Shown here piece after piece: positions 33,961 through 47,300 of a stretch of 64,000 nt of DNA; within the stretch, counting starts at the first letter, position 1, and each line of letters starts with the position of its first letter. The notes under the pieces are model-generated. The model saw nothing but the letters and a program-made list of their open reading frames with translations. It was not told the origin of the DNA and searched no databases. This DNA comes from Halicephalobus mephisto (taxonomy: Eukaryota; Nematoda; Chromadorea; Rhabditida; Panagrolaimidae), in assembly GCA_009193035.1 (NCBI GenBank), contig SWDT01000001.1:1550001-1614000 (forward strand), given 5' to 3'. The position numbers and the translations under genes are program-made.

Positions 33961-36038
33961 TTTTATTAAATTACTTGCCTCACCCTATGCAGGAGAAACA
34001 TGGCTAAATCTGAACCAATTAAGTTTTAATTATTATTGTTGTGCTTTCATTAATCATTGCTAGCACGGATAAAAGGATAAAATTAAACAAAAAAGAGATT
34101 ATTTCACTAACCCAATTTCAAAGTCCCACAACTTCCGGAGCAATTGGTTCGAGACCACGTCATCAGCAATGGGCACTCAGTTGAGTCATAAAATAGTTTA
34201 AAACTCGATGAACGTTAATAAAAAAGAATTTGTGAATGAAAATACTAAGGTTGAATCGTTTTATTAGTGTAAAATGATTAAAATTGAAAAAATGACATGA
34301 CGTTTGAACTCTTTCGTCAATTTGAAGAATAGTGAGGCAACTCATTGAATTCCTTGTCTCCTGTTTCCTTCTCAGTCTGGCTGGTTCAATATGTGACTAA
34401 GGTCATAAAAATTAGGTTGACGGTTGAGAAGAAGGTATAACAAAGATGATGAATGATTTAAGCTTCATAACGACCGCTGGAAACTGATAATACTCTGACG
34501 TCATATTACAAAATGCATACCATATTACTTGACAAATCTTAGGATAATTGGGAAATAAAATTAAGCATAAATAACTATATTTCCTTCAAAAGTCAAGGAA
34601 AATCAGAGGAAATAAGATGGGTTTCGGCGATCTTATCTGAGAGTTGATTTTAAGTATTGAATGAGAACAAAGCTCCTGAATTCTTTATTTATCTGCAATA
34701 GAGGTTAATTCAACCAGCTACAAAGTGGAAACCCCTTATAGAATCTTAGATTTATTCTTCGCCCTCATTAATGCCACGAGTTTTTTATCGGAAATATATC
34801 GTTGACTATTAATCCTATCATTAAAGTTTGTCTTGTGGAGTGTAGAGTTACTAGTATGAAACACAAATTCATATTCTATCTGCAATTAACTTTTTAAATT
34901 GATCGTATTTTGGACTTTTTTGTTCCCTTAGAACTTCTGTTATATTTTATCGTTGTCATTGATCTTAAATGGCAGAAATAATTACAAACACAAAACTGTC
35001 TGTCCAACCTTTCAAGACGACAAAGAACTTTTTTCTGTATTTTCCTATTCTTATAAGGACCTTCATATTGTTTTAAATAACTGAATTCACTGAAATAGAT
35101 TTATTGGGAGTAGATTATTTTAGTACCTATTAATTTGCATCGGTTTATTTTTGAAATTTCCCCCTAACACATTTTTATTCTCCGAATAAAATGCAGGTCG
35201 AAGCGCGGATGCCTCCGCTCAGATCCTGAGTCTATTTAAATATCTAAAAGGAGATCTGGGATATCAATATTTAAAGGTTGCTAATTCTGTAGCATCGTTG
35301 GCTTGATTTCGATAAAGAAACTTTTTTAATCATCATAATGACCAAAAGTCCATAAAGAGTTCAAGAATTTTCCGGAATCTAATGGAAGATTCTTGAGCTT
35401 TCTAAAATCTCAGTGAAGTTTTCGAACATTCTAAAACTTAGTGTAAACTTTTGGAACTAATATCTGAAATGGAGGACTTTGAAATTTCTAAAAAATTTGT
35501 CTCAAAATAACTCAATAATAACATCAACTTTTGGTTTTATGATAGCATGATTGCAGTTTGCATCAACTAAACTTATATGTCAAAGTAATAAATGTTCAAG
35601 ATAATAAAATTTCATGTTCATATTGATTGCTCTTATTACTGACATTTCTGTTTTATTCTCTATTATTGATGTTATAAATTATATCAACCAAGTTTTCAAC
35701 TTGGTCGTGCATTTAGCACACTTATCTTTATGCCAAAGACCACCTCACTTGGTTTTAAGCTTGTTGCCAAATTCGTTTCATTACTCCCAAATGGCACATT
35801 TGTGCTAGGTTTTACCTACCATGTTGAGACCCTAACGTCGCCCATTCATAAAAAACTATAGGATAGGAACCGCCTTGTTTCTGTGGGCGCCTTATATGAA
35901 ATAATAACTATCCCTATAAATATCAGTTGGTATCTCAGTCTTCTCATTTGGAGATTATTCATAATTCTAAATATTGTACTTTCGAGGTGGTCTGTATTTG
36001 ACTGACCCTTGTTCTTTTCAGTTATAGTAAACATCGAC
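33961..36038. other. A+T-rich intergenic region
   Basis: About 2 kb with no supported exon. Degenerate TTCTAGA-family repeat at about 35355-35520. A TTTTCAG acceptor at 36015-36021 lies 18 nt before the next ATG and may be a trans-splice or 5' UTR acceptor. Confidence 0.45.
35355..35520. repeat. TTCTAGA-family degenerate repeat tract
   Basis: Contains ggaagattcttgag, tttctaaaatctcag and ttttcgaacattctaaa in ~35-bp steps, then the companion block ggaactaatatctgaaat also seen near 10.7 and 52.9 kb. Confidence 0.5.
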
Positions 36039-36738
36039 ATGCATTCATTACCTACTTTGTTTCTTACCTTGGTGCTCTCATCTTACGTCGTGGTAATTAC
36101 AAGTTCACTTGCCAGCGAGTACTGCAAATTTGATGAAGATCTCAAGGAAAAGTTGAGAAACGTCCACTGCGAAGACGACTGGTATTACTGCGCCTTCAGT
36201 GCAAGGAAACTTGTCGAAGAGTATCACTCAGGTTCCTGGGGTGCCGTTGTTGTCGGAAATCTGGATCACATAAAAAAAGACTGGATTGAATGGAATATCT
36301 CCAGAGTTGCTCCAGACCCCCCTGTATGTCGACTAGTTGTCAACGGTACTGTACTCCTTGAATTATTCAGAACAGGCTATAGAAGAAAGGATATTAAACA
36401 TGACCAGGTATGTTTTTTAAACACCACACTCCACTTTTTATTTAATTGTTGTGTGAAAAACAAGATTCTTATTGGATTTAACTTACATAACAGTTACTTT
36501 GTAGCATAACTTTATTTTGCATGAGGCTAAAACCCCGCATACAAGAGTATCAAAAATCAATATCTGTCCTCATGCAATCCTAAGAGGAATCGTATCCAGT
36601 TTTTCTGTAGAACACCATGGCGGAAGACATACGAGGTTAGTCTATATAATTAGTTTTGCTTAAAGTCCCTCCCATAAATCTATTCTGCTGTTTTATTTTA
36701 TTAATGCCTATGTGTTTTAGGTTAAATCACAGAAATAG
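36039..36738 (+). CDS. small secreted protein of unknown family (domain copy 1)
   Basis: Best model: exons 36039-36407, 36600-36635 and 36721-36738, all phase 0, ending in TAG after VKSQK; about 140 residues. Signal peptide from hydrophobic LFLTLVLSSYVVVITSS. The mature part has cysteines (SEYCKFDEDL, NVHCED, WYYCAF, PVCRLV) and N-glycosylation sites. The segment ARKLVEEYHSGSWGAVVVGN aligns with a segment of the open frame just downstream (AASTLSSLFYDEIGHHWNIF), so this seems to be one of two copies of the same domain. Exon 1 is well supported; exons 2 and 3 are less sure. I do not recognise the family. Confidence 0.55.
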
Positions 36739-36994
36739 TAAAGAATCAGTTTTACACAAGGCTGCGAGTACACTATCGTCATTGTTCTACGATGAAATAG
36801 GACATCATTGGAATATCTTCATTTATCGGGATGACGGAGATGTCCAAGTAGACGTTGGCTTCAGTCTCCCACTTTACATATACGATTCTCATCCGGGTTT
36901 CTGCAACGTTCGGACTCAGGATGGGTACATCGTGAACGCAGCGGCTGTGGGATATCCAGATGAATACGCAGAAAGTAAATCAAGAGGGAAATAA
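36704..36994 (+). CDS. second copy of the unknown domain, separate gene or out-of-phase exon
   Basis: Open frame from ATG at 36704 (second ATG 36710) to TAA at 36992-36994, about 96 residues, including GHHWNIFIYRDDG and SHPGFCNVRTQDGY. It is clearly protein-like and aligns with the first copy in the order A-x2-L, G-x-W, D, P-x-C, G, GY. It overlaps the last exon of the preceding model in a different frame: joined through the TTTTAG acceptor at 36715-36720 it is not in phase with exons 1-2. It may be an independent gene, an alternatively spliced end, or the result of a one-base frameshift. Confidence 0.5.
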   Translation: MPMCFRLNHRNSKESVLHKAASTLSSLFYDEIGHHWNIFIYRDDGDVQVDVGFSLPLYIYDSHPGFCNVRTQDGYIVNAAAVGYPDEYAESKSRGK

Positions 36995-37474
36995 TTCATC
37001 CACTTCTTCATTCTGAAAATCCCAAATGCATACGTGTAAATAGGTGCCAAGAGTAGATGATCATTAAGTCGAACTTCTTAGCTGAGCTTGTCTAGAAAAC
37101 CCAAGCGTGGTATAAATGCTCTATTAATCCATTGATTATAACCTTGTTAAATATTTAGTAGCTTTCTATTAGAACAATCTTTGATCTCACATTTGATTCG
37201 GAAAACCAATTCCACATAATTATATACCATTGCCTATTGCATTTTGAAGGAAGAAAATAAATCTTGAAAATTACTGAGTTTTTTTGAAATAGACAATCAA
37301 ACATGTACAACAAGGCCCAAAATGTTGTATCTTTTGGCTTTAACTTGCATCAAAACTATCACATCAAGATCCAATTGTATGGGTAGCTCCTTAAGATCTA
37401 TTATTTAAATCTTCCCATATCGTTTTGGATCTTCGACTTCAGAAGTTAAGCTAAAAAATATGAACTTGGTAAGA

Positions 37475-38089
37475 GTATCGTATCATGCCCGTGGAATTGC
37501 GAAGTATACATTATCTCATACGATTCCCCTCAACGAGCTAAATACGATGGTGGAAATCTCAAGGCGCGGAAACAACTTAGTTCAAAATTATAAACTTCCG
37601 AAATTTTCACAGAAATCACACAAGCCAAAGACTGAACCTAAGCTTAGAGCCTAGAGTCCAGAGACTAAAACCTAGAGCATAGAGTTTAACCCTAAAACTA
37701 AGATGCCGACGACAAATACGTTGAATCCGTAGCGGCAATTTTCGACAGCCGTGAACGATTCATCTTCACGTAGAAATTGAATTTAATGCTTGAAATAAAT
37801 ACCAAACAATACAAAATAATACCCAAAACTGAACGATAGAAAATTACGATTGGAAACAAACGGTAAAATCCGCCAAAATTCAAATTATTTTCAATGGCGC
37901 CTCAAGGTTTCGTGTCAAGACTTAAGTTCACGTTCTACAAAAACCTCATTCAGCACAAATTACAACTGAATTGCGCGGTTCACAGAGTTATTTCCGCTCC
38001 CTGGGATTTTCACCATCGTATTCAGCTCATTAAAAGGGAATCGTATGAGATAAAGCACACTTCGCAACTCCACGGGCATGATACGGTAC
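37475..38089. repeat. inverted-repeat element with 104-bp arms
   Basis: Left arm 37475-37578 matches the reverse complement of 37986-38089 at about 80% by eye, including cgtatcatgcccgtgg, tctcatacgattccc and aatacgatggtg. The spacer is ~407 bp. The arms are G+C-richer than the surroundings. It looks like a non-autonomous DNA transposon or foldback remnant. Confidence 0.8.
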
Positions 38090-38355
38090 TTTAGCCACAT
38101 TCATTCTTATTTTTGTGATAACAAACCCAATGGGTACCATTATTTTTAATGGAATCTAAATTTACAATACCAACCTCATTATTATTGATTTTATTTGGAA
38201 GTGTATCCCTTATAAATACTCCTCTAAAATGTTTGATATTTAATTTTTTAACTTTTTTTTCTAAATCATGATTGGTTAGTGGATTTAGGTCTTTTTTGAG
38301 CATCCAAAATTCAATATTTAAACAATTTAAAACAAAAAATAAATATATATTTGTC

Positions 38356-38520
38356 GGGTGGTGAGGGGAATTTCGGCTGTCCCAGGTCTTGGGGAGGATA
38401 ATTCTGCATATTGATTTTATAAGCTGTTTTTCGATAAATCATATAATTTTTTAACGGATTGTGCCTTAAATATTTCATGCTGGAGCGACGGATGATGGGG
38501 GAATTTCAGCTGTCCTAGGT
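38356..38520 (+). repeat. pair of ~32-bp direct repeats, 133 bp apart
   Basis: 38356-38387 and 38489-38520 share gggaatttcggctgtccc versus gggaatttcagctgtcct, each followed by aggt. G-rich islands in A+T-rich DNA. Confidence 0.6.
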
Positions 38521-39681
38521 ATGCCTATTATATACTAATGTTTTCGAAGTTGATACAAAAAAATTTGTTTTTCAACTTTTTGCCTTCAAAATAAATTTTT
38601 GAGACAAGATATCAATCTCAAAATACTTTCAGAAAACACGGCCTTAATGGGCCTCTAGACTTATCAGGCTAAAAATTAACTTTGAAGATGACATCTCTTC
38701 ATATTCGAATATATAGGATTCTGGGGAAATTCTCAAAATGCAGATATTTAGCGAACATGTGTATCAGTTTTGATTCAGAAAAGCTGTAAAAGACAAATTT
38801 ACTACAAGAATGACCTTCAAAGTTATCTGAACTGTACAATAGTTACTTTCTTGTGATAATTACTTCCTACGCTAATTAATCCCTACAAGTCACACTGATT
38901 TCGAAATTTTTTCCTTTCGAACCAGTCTTTTTGGTCATTTAATTAGCATGCTAAGTTAATTCAGATACCTAAAAATTTGGTTTAAAAAAAATAAGACTAG
39001 TATTACGAAATTGGAGAACAAATGTCCAGAAAGAATTACAACAGGGAAGCAATTATTTCTTTCCCATTTACCTATATAATAGTTGTTTCATTATATTGCA
39101 TGTGATTGATTTTATTTTTTCCTTTTGGGACCAGTCTTTCCGATTATTAGACCGATCAAAAAATTCTGAAACCAGCGCGAGTTGAGCGAAAACAACTGTC
39201 GTATAGCCAAAGATTTATTTCGGCAAATATTGTAATTTATCGTTTAATTTTGCATGAACTTTGTTGTTCTAATTTTTTTGCTTAAATAAATGATTCCAAA
39301 GGATATAAACGAAAATCGCCCGGAACCAAGTCAAAAAACATGACGGGGATTCTCGAAACGAAAAGCCAAAGAGAATTGCTTTACTTCTCAGTCACGTTTT
39401 TTGAAAATTCGGCTTTCATCGCCATTTCCCACTTATTTCGAATAACTCGATTACCAATCTTATTTCTATAAGAAAATTCTTTCATGAAGTAATGATATTA
39501 TTCCCTTAATTCGTTTCCTGGTTTTTTTTGTACCTTCACATTACTTGTCATATGTGTTACGTCACATGATGATTGGTTTTTTATCACGTTATGTCCAACT
39601 AGAGGTTATTGACTGATCATATGTGGTTTCAGCTTTCCAATGGTAATCAGTAGTCACTATTGCATATTCTAAACGGGTAAG

Positions 39682-42600
39682 ATGTCGTTTCGATCACAAC
39701 AGAGCTATATCTCGCGTACAAACTCATCGACGTATAATGTGTTCTACGTCAATAATGGGTACATGCTCGCTATCCCTGCTTCTAAAGATGCCGTTATTGA
39801 GGAGATTCAGAATAGTATATGCGACAAAACCTCGATTCCACAGAAAGATCAAGTGAGATTTTGCAGAGTGATTCGTTTTTAAGTAGGATTTTCAGATGAT
39901 CTTTCTCGCGGATGGGAATATTCCTTCTTCTCATGCAAGTCTTGCTGAGGAGGAGATGGGCACAGAGAGGAAACCGCTCTACTTGTATTGGCGAAATCCG
40001 AATGAGGATCCTACACCGTCTCATGACCAACTAGAGGCACTTGAAAACCTCATTAGTCAATACAAAGATGATGTGGATCGTATCATCAGTAACAGAGAGT
40101 TTCGTTCTACCGTGTTGCAGACCTTCGCCAAGCGGACTTTAGAAACTACACAGCTTATCGTTAGGCTTGCAGATAAGCTTGTTTCAGACCATGAACATCT
40201 AAATATAGTAAGTTGATAACATTGGGAATTTCCTTAAAGGTACATGTTTAGGCATGGATAGCAATGGTTATGTTTCTTGACGATCGTTGGGAAAAATTAC
40301 ATAAACGACATGAGAGATTTGAAACAAGAATTAAGAAACTTGAAGCAGCACGGAAGGAAGGACATATAATTCTGAATGACTTTGGCCAAGTCTTCGAGAC
40401 TCTAAAACGAATTGTTTTGCCGCAAGAATTAGCGGCTTCTATGAGTAGCACAGAATCAACTAGTAACGATGATGATGTCACTCTCTACGATTGGATCCGT
40501 TCAAAGGACCCTGTTTATCATCTTGATGACCTAGTCACCCATGTTCAAGAATCCTTGGCTAAGGTAGATGGCAAGCCAATTAAGGAATTCAAGTGTGTGC
40601 TGGACGAAACTAAAAACATGTTATCTAGAAGAGAAATCCGAGAGATTGGGCGTCTGGATGAACGATTGGAGACGTTCAGAGAGCAACTTCAAACTATCAA
40701 GGAGCGTGGGAAGACGGTCATCAACGTCGCCAATGAAGTTGCTCACAATTCTGAGATGCTGATGAAAAATCCTGATACATTCAAGAATGTCCTAGAAAGG
40801 ATTTTGCAAATAAATTCCGATGTTCAGCGAATAATCCGGTCGAAGATAGAGCTTATAACAGTAGTACGTCAAAGAGCCAAAAAGAACTTCCTATTCGTAA
40901 GTCACTTAGCTAATCGCGGATATATATTAAGTAATTTAGGCTTACGACATTCTCTTCAAGACTGATGGGAAGATGATTGCTTTTGAAGAAAGACATAGGA
41001 CTCTTGGAGATCAACTAAAACTGTTGAATGAAATTCGTGAAGCTCCTATTTTGTATATAACCATTGTATCTGAAGTTATTCGTCGTGCAACGTTGCAGAA
41101 AGAGTTCGGCGACTGGCTCAAAATCCATATAGAGAGATGCAATGAGTTTCTCGACGAGGAAAACAAAATCCGTGCCGAGCTCAACCCAAAACTCAAGAAG
41201 CACTTTCTACGCCAATTGTTTCCTGGTATGATAGAGGAGATGCCGGTGTTTCATTCTCAAGTTCAGCCCTTTGATACCAGAATCCCGAAGATTAATCATG
41301 ATTATCTCCATCAACTGAGAGAAAACTTGAAGGAAATGTCCAGTTTGATGAATGTTACTGTTCCAGATGTCTTCAACAGACTGGCCGTTTATGACAAGAA
41401 CTCACCCATTTCGGTTGATACCTCTCATAATCCACTGAGAAGAGATGAGTCTTTCTTCACTCACGAAAAGACTTCCAATCTGGAAACTATCAACAAGAAT
41501 TTCCCTTCGTCAAATTACTTGAGCGGATTGGAGGGCGAATGCTCGCCAAGCAGCTTCAATATTCAACGATTCGGCCATGGATATTCCTCGCAGACGTCAT
41601 TGAACTTCACTGACAGCACTATTGGAACTCCTTGTGGACTGAAGCCTCTAACTTTTGATCTTGGTGCGAAGGATGACGAGACACCAAGGACTTCATATCA
41701 TACCAAGAGTAACCCTATAAATATACCGGCTCGTGATTCCAACCCCATGTCTGCTACTTCCAGCCAGTTTAATACTCCGGAAGATGCTTTCAACAGTCCA
41801 GAACAGTATAAAAATCAACCACAACTGGTATGTTTTTACTTTTTTAATTGTTGTGTGCTTTTGTGGATTGAAATTCTTGATTTAGTTCCATTTTACTTCG
41901 CCGAAATCCTTCAGCCCGAAATGGAGTAGCAAAACTGTTTTGACTCGACTTCCAGAGGTCTAGTTCTTTAGGTGTTGCTTTGTATTCTTGCTTTTTTGCT
42001 CTCTTTTTGAACGCTTTTGCTTTGCTAATACCGCTTTGAATTTGTTTTCGTGATATTAGAGATTAATCTTATTTCTTATTTTTAGACAGTTTCTGAAGAA
42101 GCCGAGAAGACTAAACAAGCCACTGTCGCTACTTTGACCGACCTTAAATCCGTAATCTCCTCATTTAAAGAGGTTTGACATTTTCCATTCTATTTGTCAT
42201 CGATATGACATTTTAGGAAGTTGAAGGTGTTAAGGATTTACTCCGTGAGAAGGAAGGTGTCTTAAAAGAGCAGCTTCAGTCACCGGCTTTATATGAGACT
42301 TTGCGACAAATTCAGGATGGTGTTGAGGATCAGAAAAAGGCCATTGACCAAGTCAAAGTGGAAAAAGAAGAACTTTCGAAGATAATTGAACACGAGAAAT
42401 ATTTGAGACGAGAAAAAGAGAAAGAACTTGAAGAGTGTCATCATACTATGAAACGCCAGAATGAAGAGATGCTGATGATCATCAAGGCCAAGGATGACCT
42501 TCATGCTGACATTCTTCGATTGGAAACTGAAAAACGGAAATTAGAACAACAGTTGCAATCAGATGCTGCAGTAGATTATCTGGGTATTGAATTGAAGACT

Positions 42601-43635
42601 TTGGAAGAAATCCTGAAACGACCATTGGCTGAAGAGGAAGTCGAGAGAATCAAGTATGAAATCGAGCAACGAAGAAGAGTTATTTCTCCTACGTTGTCTG
42701 AACACAGCGATCGTGGAACTCGCAGTTCTCAAGCCGATTACGAACATGCTCTTCGGACAAAGATGCAACTTATTATTCAGGGAATTGAGAATAAGAAAGA
42801 CCTCGAAATTGCCAAGATGCGGGAAGAAGTTGAAGCCAGCATTAATGCTGAGAAAGTCGAATACGAGAATTTATTAGTGAGTTGAATTTTATGATTTTCT
42901 AATTAACCTAATTATTTTTAGCTTACAAGAATTTCCGACTTGGAGAAGAAGGTATCTCTATACCAGAATGTAAGTGAAGAGAGAACAAAGACGCCTCCAT
43001 TCATCGGGTCTCCTCCAAATGACCGTCCTGGTCCCTCGGCAGAGAGTTTTCTGGGGAGAAGCATGCAAGAATCTTGTCTTGTGGTCACTTCTAGTAAATC
43101 CAAGAATGATTCTGAGTCAAATCGTATCGATGAGGAAGACGATGAAGTTGCTCTGGCTGGAGAAGATGATATAACAGAGATTAATACCGTTGGAACCCAG
43201 ACTCGCATACGGATGAAAGAAATGAGTATGATGATTTCACTCCAGGACATCCATGAAGGTTGCTCTGTCCTCGTTATGTGGGACAATTCCCATAGTTCTT
43301 ATATGGTATTTTCGTAAGTTGGGGAATCATATTTTATGGACTATAAAGACCTTTTAGGACGAGTCGAACTCTGCACTTTGTGAGGGAAAGTTGCATGAAA
43401 CGTTTCTTTTCGGATCCACAATCTTCTGCCAGACGGAACTGGATGTTTGCTGTTGTAACTCATATTGATTACTGTCAAATTAGAAAGGAAACGAATAGGT
43501 AGGTATTTCGAAGTGTTTTGAGGAGTACCTGATTGTTTCAGGTACAATATGCCACTTGGAACTCGTTTTTATCGTGTTGAAGTCAAACCTCTGACAATTG
43601 AGCAATCCTCAACCGCTCCATCTCGTCGATCATAA
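39682..43635 (+). CDS. epg-7: FIP200/ATG11-family autophagy scaffold (EPG-7-like)
   Basis: Nine exons: 39682-39852, 39896-40207, 40252-40896, 40940-41827, 42086-42172, 42217-42876, 42922-43313, 43358-43498, 43542-43635; phases agree, 1129 residues. The N-terminus has the ubiquitin-like fold pattern (YNVFYVNNGYMLAIPAS ... DQMIFLADGN). A long helical ATG17-like body runs to ~430, then a Ser/Pro-rich linker, then a long coiled coil (roughly 540-760: EVEGVKDLLREKEG onward). The C-terminus is the claw domain: HEGCSVLVMWDNSHSSYMVF, TLHFVRESC, WMFAVVTHIDYC and RYNMPLGTRFYRVEVKPL, hallmarks of RB1CC1/ATG11. It scaffolds the ULK/UNC-51 complex and selective autophagy cargo in the cytosol. RB1CC1/ATG11 family membership is firm; the EPG-7 name follows from its being the worm member of the family. 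Confidence 0.88.
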
Positions 43636-44392
43636 ACTGGTAAATGATGTACATACAAGATGATTTGATGATGGTACTAATCCAACTACCGCCCTCTTTC
43701 AAACACAAAGATCCATTGCAAAATTCCTTTGCTCACTATTTCCGGATTTGACAATTTTTCATGCTTATTTTTCGATATTCACAGGGTGTTATAAACGGTC
43801 AAATTAAAACGTTGAGCTGTTGTGGGATGGGACTGAAGAGGCGTTGAGGCCTAAAAAAGGATGATGAAGAAGATTTTAACAATCTCAAGTCCGTTCTATA
43901 ATCAAATTGAGTATTTCGGCTCGTGGTTCGGGAGTTGACGCACGAATCGGAAATTTAAAGAACATTGAGAAAGATTTTGCATTTGCATCTAATTCTTCAA
44001 AAATAGGCGCCTCTGAATGGCCAAAGTTGAAAGTCGTTCAAGGAGCCGGAGGAATTACGGCCATTGGTTCTTGAGACGAAGTCCGCCCCGCCCTCTTCAC
44101 CATAATTCAAGGCGCCATAAACGAGTCTTCAATTTTGAAGGAGGCTTCTTTACGTCTTTTTGGTCTTTCTTTGCACATTTTCATCAGCGGAATCTCGTTG
44201 TTGGATGAGAAAGTATTTAAAATGCTTACCTTTCGTTTTGTAAATACGTCAAACGAAGGTGACTTGGTTGTCTGATTCTGAAGAACTATTTCTACTTTAT
44301 TTGTAGCGGATCATATTTCGATGAATGGGGAGATTTTATGTTTCGATATAATAGTACTGGAAGTTTAATTGATAGCTGGGTTTTCTGATTTC
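43636..44392. other. intergenic region
   Basis: About 750 bp: the 3' UTR of the autophagy gene and the promoter of the muscarinic receptor. A frame at 44017-44208 is basic and unsupported. Confidence 0.45.
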
Positions 44393-47300
44393 ATGAACGC
44401 GACAAATCTGACTTTTTCTGGAGCATCATGGCATTCGCCTTTTTCACCTGCCGTTCAGGTAATTTTTAATTGAATTGCTTCATTTATCCTTACTCATTAA
44501 AGGTGATTATTTGGATTGTTGCTTTCTTGCTAAGCCTCGAAACGGTGATAGGTAATGCCATGGTCATTGTTGCTTATAAACTGGAGCGTTCCATTAGTAA
44601 GCAGGTAAGATTATTTTCTTGTAATTTTTCACATTGGATTAGATTTTCCCTTTCCTGAGAAATGCCACAAGTCAAAGATTTGACACTAATGTGTTTATTA
44701 AAAACAGTAAATATGCTCTCATTTAGTGTCATAAGGCTTCAGACAATTACTTAAACTTCCTGGGATTAGACAAAGTATGGGATTTTTTACTTAGAATTCG
44801 AATTACATTTATTTCGAAAAATGCCAAAAGATAACAATTGATTGTTTCTTGGTATCTTTTAATTTCCGTAAAACAATCGATAGTGGAAGAGGGATAATCT
44901 TGGTTCTCTGAGAATTGCACTTTTCTTTAATCAATTTTAATAGGAAATTATATTTTCAGGTAAGCAATCGATACATTGTGTCTTTGGCTATTTCGGACTT
45001 GATCATTGGACTCGAAGGGATTCCATTATTCACTGTTTACGTGGTTAATGGTGAGTCATGTTTGAAATTTAAATTTGATGTTAATCGTCTTCCAGGTGAC
45101 CGATGGCCGTTGGGTGGAATTGCTTGTGAGACTTGGCTTTTCCTGGATTATACTCTCTGTCTTGTCTCTATTCTCACGGTCCTATTAATTACTGCTGATC
45201 GATATTTATCAGTTTGTCACACTGCAAAGTACTTGAAATGGCAATCCCCCACAAAGACCCAGCTTCTGATTTTCATGTCCTGGATATTCCCAGCCATAAT
45301 GTTTGGAGTCATGATTTATGGTTGGGAGTACATCAGTGGAGATCCCGAGGGGTATGTGTCTTTTTTACTAGAGGCAATTTGAACGAGGTCAAACCTCAAT
45401 AAAGAAATAATAGTGTTTCAAGTGATTCAAGTTGTTCCTTCCAGAGATGCTGCCTACAGTGAAGGCGAGTGTTTCGCTCCATTCCTCTCCAACCCCTACG
45501 TCAACATGGGCATGTACGTGGCCTATTACTGGACAACCCTTGTCGCCATGCTTATCCTTTACAAAGTAAGCAGAAATCACGTTTTAAAAATTAAAAATAA
45601 AAATTTTCCCGAAAATAATACGAATTTCTAGAATTTTTTAGAATCCTCTCAGAATCTTAGGTTTCAGGTCCTAATTTAAAATTCCCATAGGATTCTGGAA
45701 TATTCTAGGAAATTTATGAGATTTTGACAGCTTTCGGACACTTCTAGAAGGTTCCTAGAGTTCTAGAATCCGCTGGATTCCAGGAAGTTCCTGAGTTTTT
45801 ACATGAAATTCTAATTGAAGTAAAAAGTTTAAATTTGGAATTTTAATTTTCGCCCTTTCTCATGTGCTGCGATTTAAATTCCATTGAAGGATTATATTAC
45901 TTTTTTGTTTTTATTATGCGTTGCTTTCAGCTGAAACCCTAGAAGCGACCACCAAATGTAGTTGGAGTCAGTTTTTCTTAAAATTTCACTTGAGGTGGAA
46001 ATTATAATGCTCCGCTATATAAGTTTCAATTTTTCATTTGACGAAAAATATCACAAATGTCCGAGGGAAATGCAATTATATCCAAATTAACGAAGAGTCT
46101 CATTTTGAATGGGACAGTAGTATTCTTTTATTAACAATGCCATTTCTCCATTTGGGTCCGATATAACAGTTTATAATTTTTTAGGGAATCCACCAAGCAG
46201 CGAAGAATTTAGAAAAGAAAGCTAAAGCAAAGGAACACCGACACATTGCTCTGCTCCTGACTCAGAGACTCGGGACTCAGGTACCGTTTGCCTTCCATTC
46301 TCGGGTTCAAAGTGGTTTTGCAGGTGGGAGTCAGCCTGATGCTCCAATCCCGTCGTCACGATTCTCTCCAGACTGAAGTCAACAAGGACAGTGGGTACCA
46401 AACAAATAACGTGAGTATAAAGAAGTGTTTTTGAAAACAAATTTATTATTCGTCAATTTTAAAAATTACAACTTGGTTGAAAACACAGACGGTGCAAAAG
46501 GGAGTGCACGGATTTCCATTGTGGTTCATCCGGAGATGAACATGGAAAAAGCCGTCTACCGGAGAAGCCTAACAGGATTCATGGTCCATCGAACCCAAAT
46601 AGCCCGATGACTTGAAAATCTTTTGCTTCTCCTTCTGAACAGATCAAACCGCTTTTATATTTTTGCTTTTTTGAAAAGCATGTCGGAAAAATATTTCGAG
46701 CAAAACCCCAACATAAATAAGGGAATAACTTTTTAAATTAGATTTCTTTTAGATGTCAACGACAGTAGGCAACAACCACTCAGATACAACTGAAATCGCG
46801 ACGCTGGAAGTCATCAAGGAGACGAACTCATCAATGGAGAACAAGCCTACAGAACACGTAATCCGACGACATAAGCTTCTGGAGCACAATAACTCGTCGA
46901 AGAACATCCAAGTCCCTAAACACACTACATTGAGATCGGTGAAATCTGCAACCTTATCCGTTAATCAGTCTGATGTCATTACTCCAGATGATGACAAAAA
47001 GTTTCAGGTTGGTGTTGTTACTGTTCCAAGTGTGTACCAGATGGAAGGAGTGGAGTGTCGTTGTTGTAATCCAATTTGCCGTAATTTTCCAAGGGTCTTT
47101 CTAAGTGGTCTCGATGGAAAGTCAATTTGCAGTGAAAAAAATTTATTTTTTGACATGGGAAAAATAACGTTCTAGGATTTGGAATCTTACGACTTAACGA
47201 CAGCCGACTCCTTCAGCACACTCTTTAACGATGACAGTTTTAGTTCAGTTTTACAATTTAAGGCAATGATATCGACAGATTCACCGGATATCGATAGGTC

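Larger units (their letters stand above)
36995..39681. other. intergenic region with inverted and direct repeats
   Basis: About 2.7 kb without supported exons. It holds a 104-bp inverted repeat pair (37475-37578 and 37986-38089) and a direct-repeat pair (38356-38387, 38489-38520). A weaker direct repeat with core ccagtctttt lies near 38915-38940 and 39115-39140. Confidence 0.5.

Noticed and set aside
37639..37700. Degenerate telomere-like run (cttagagcctagag, aaacctagagc)
   Set aside because: Units do not match a constant TTAGGC register and span only ~60 bp.
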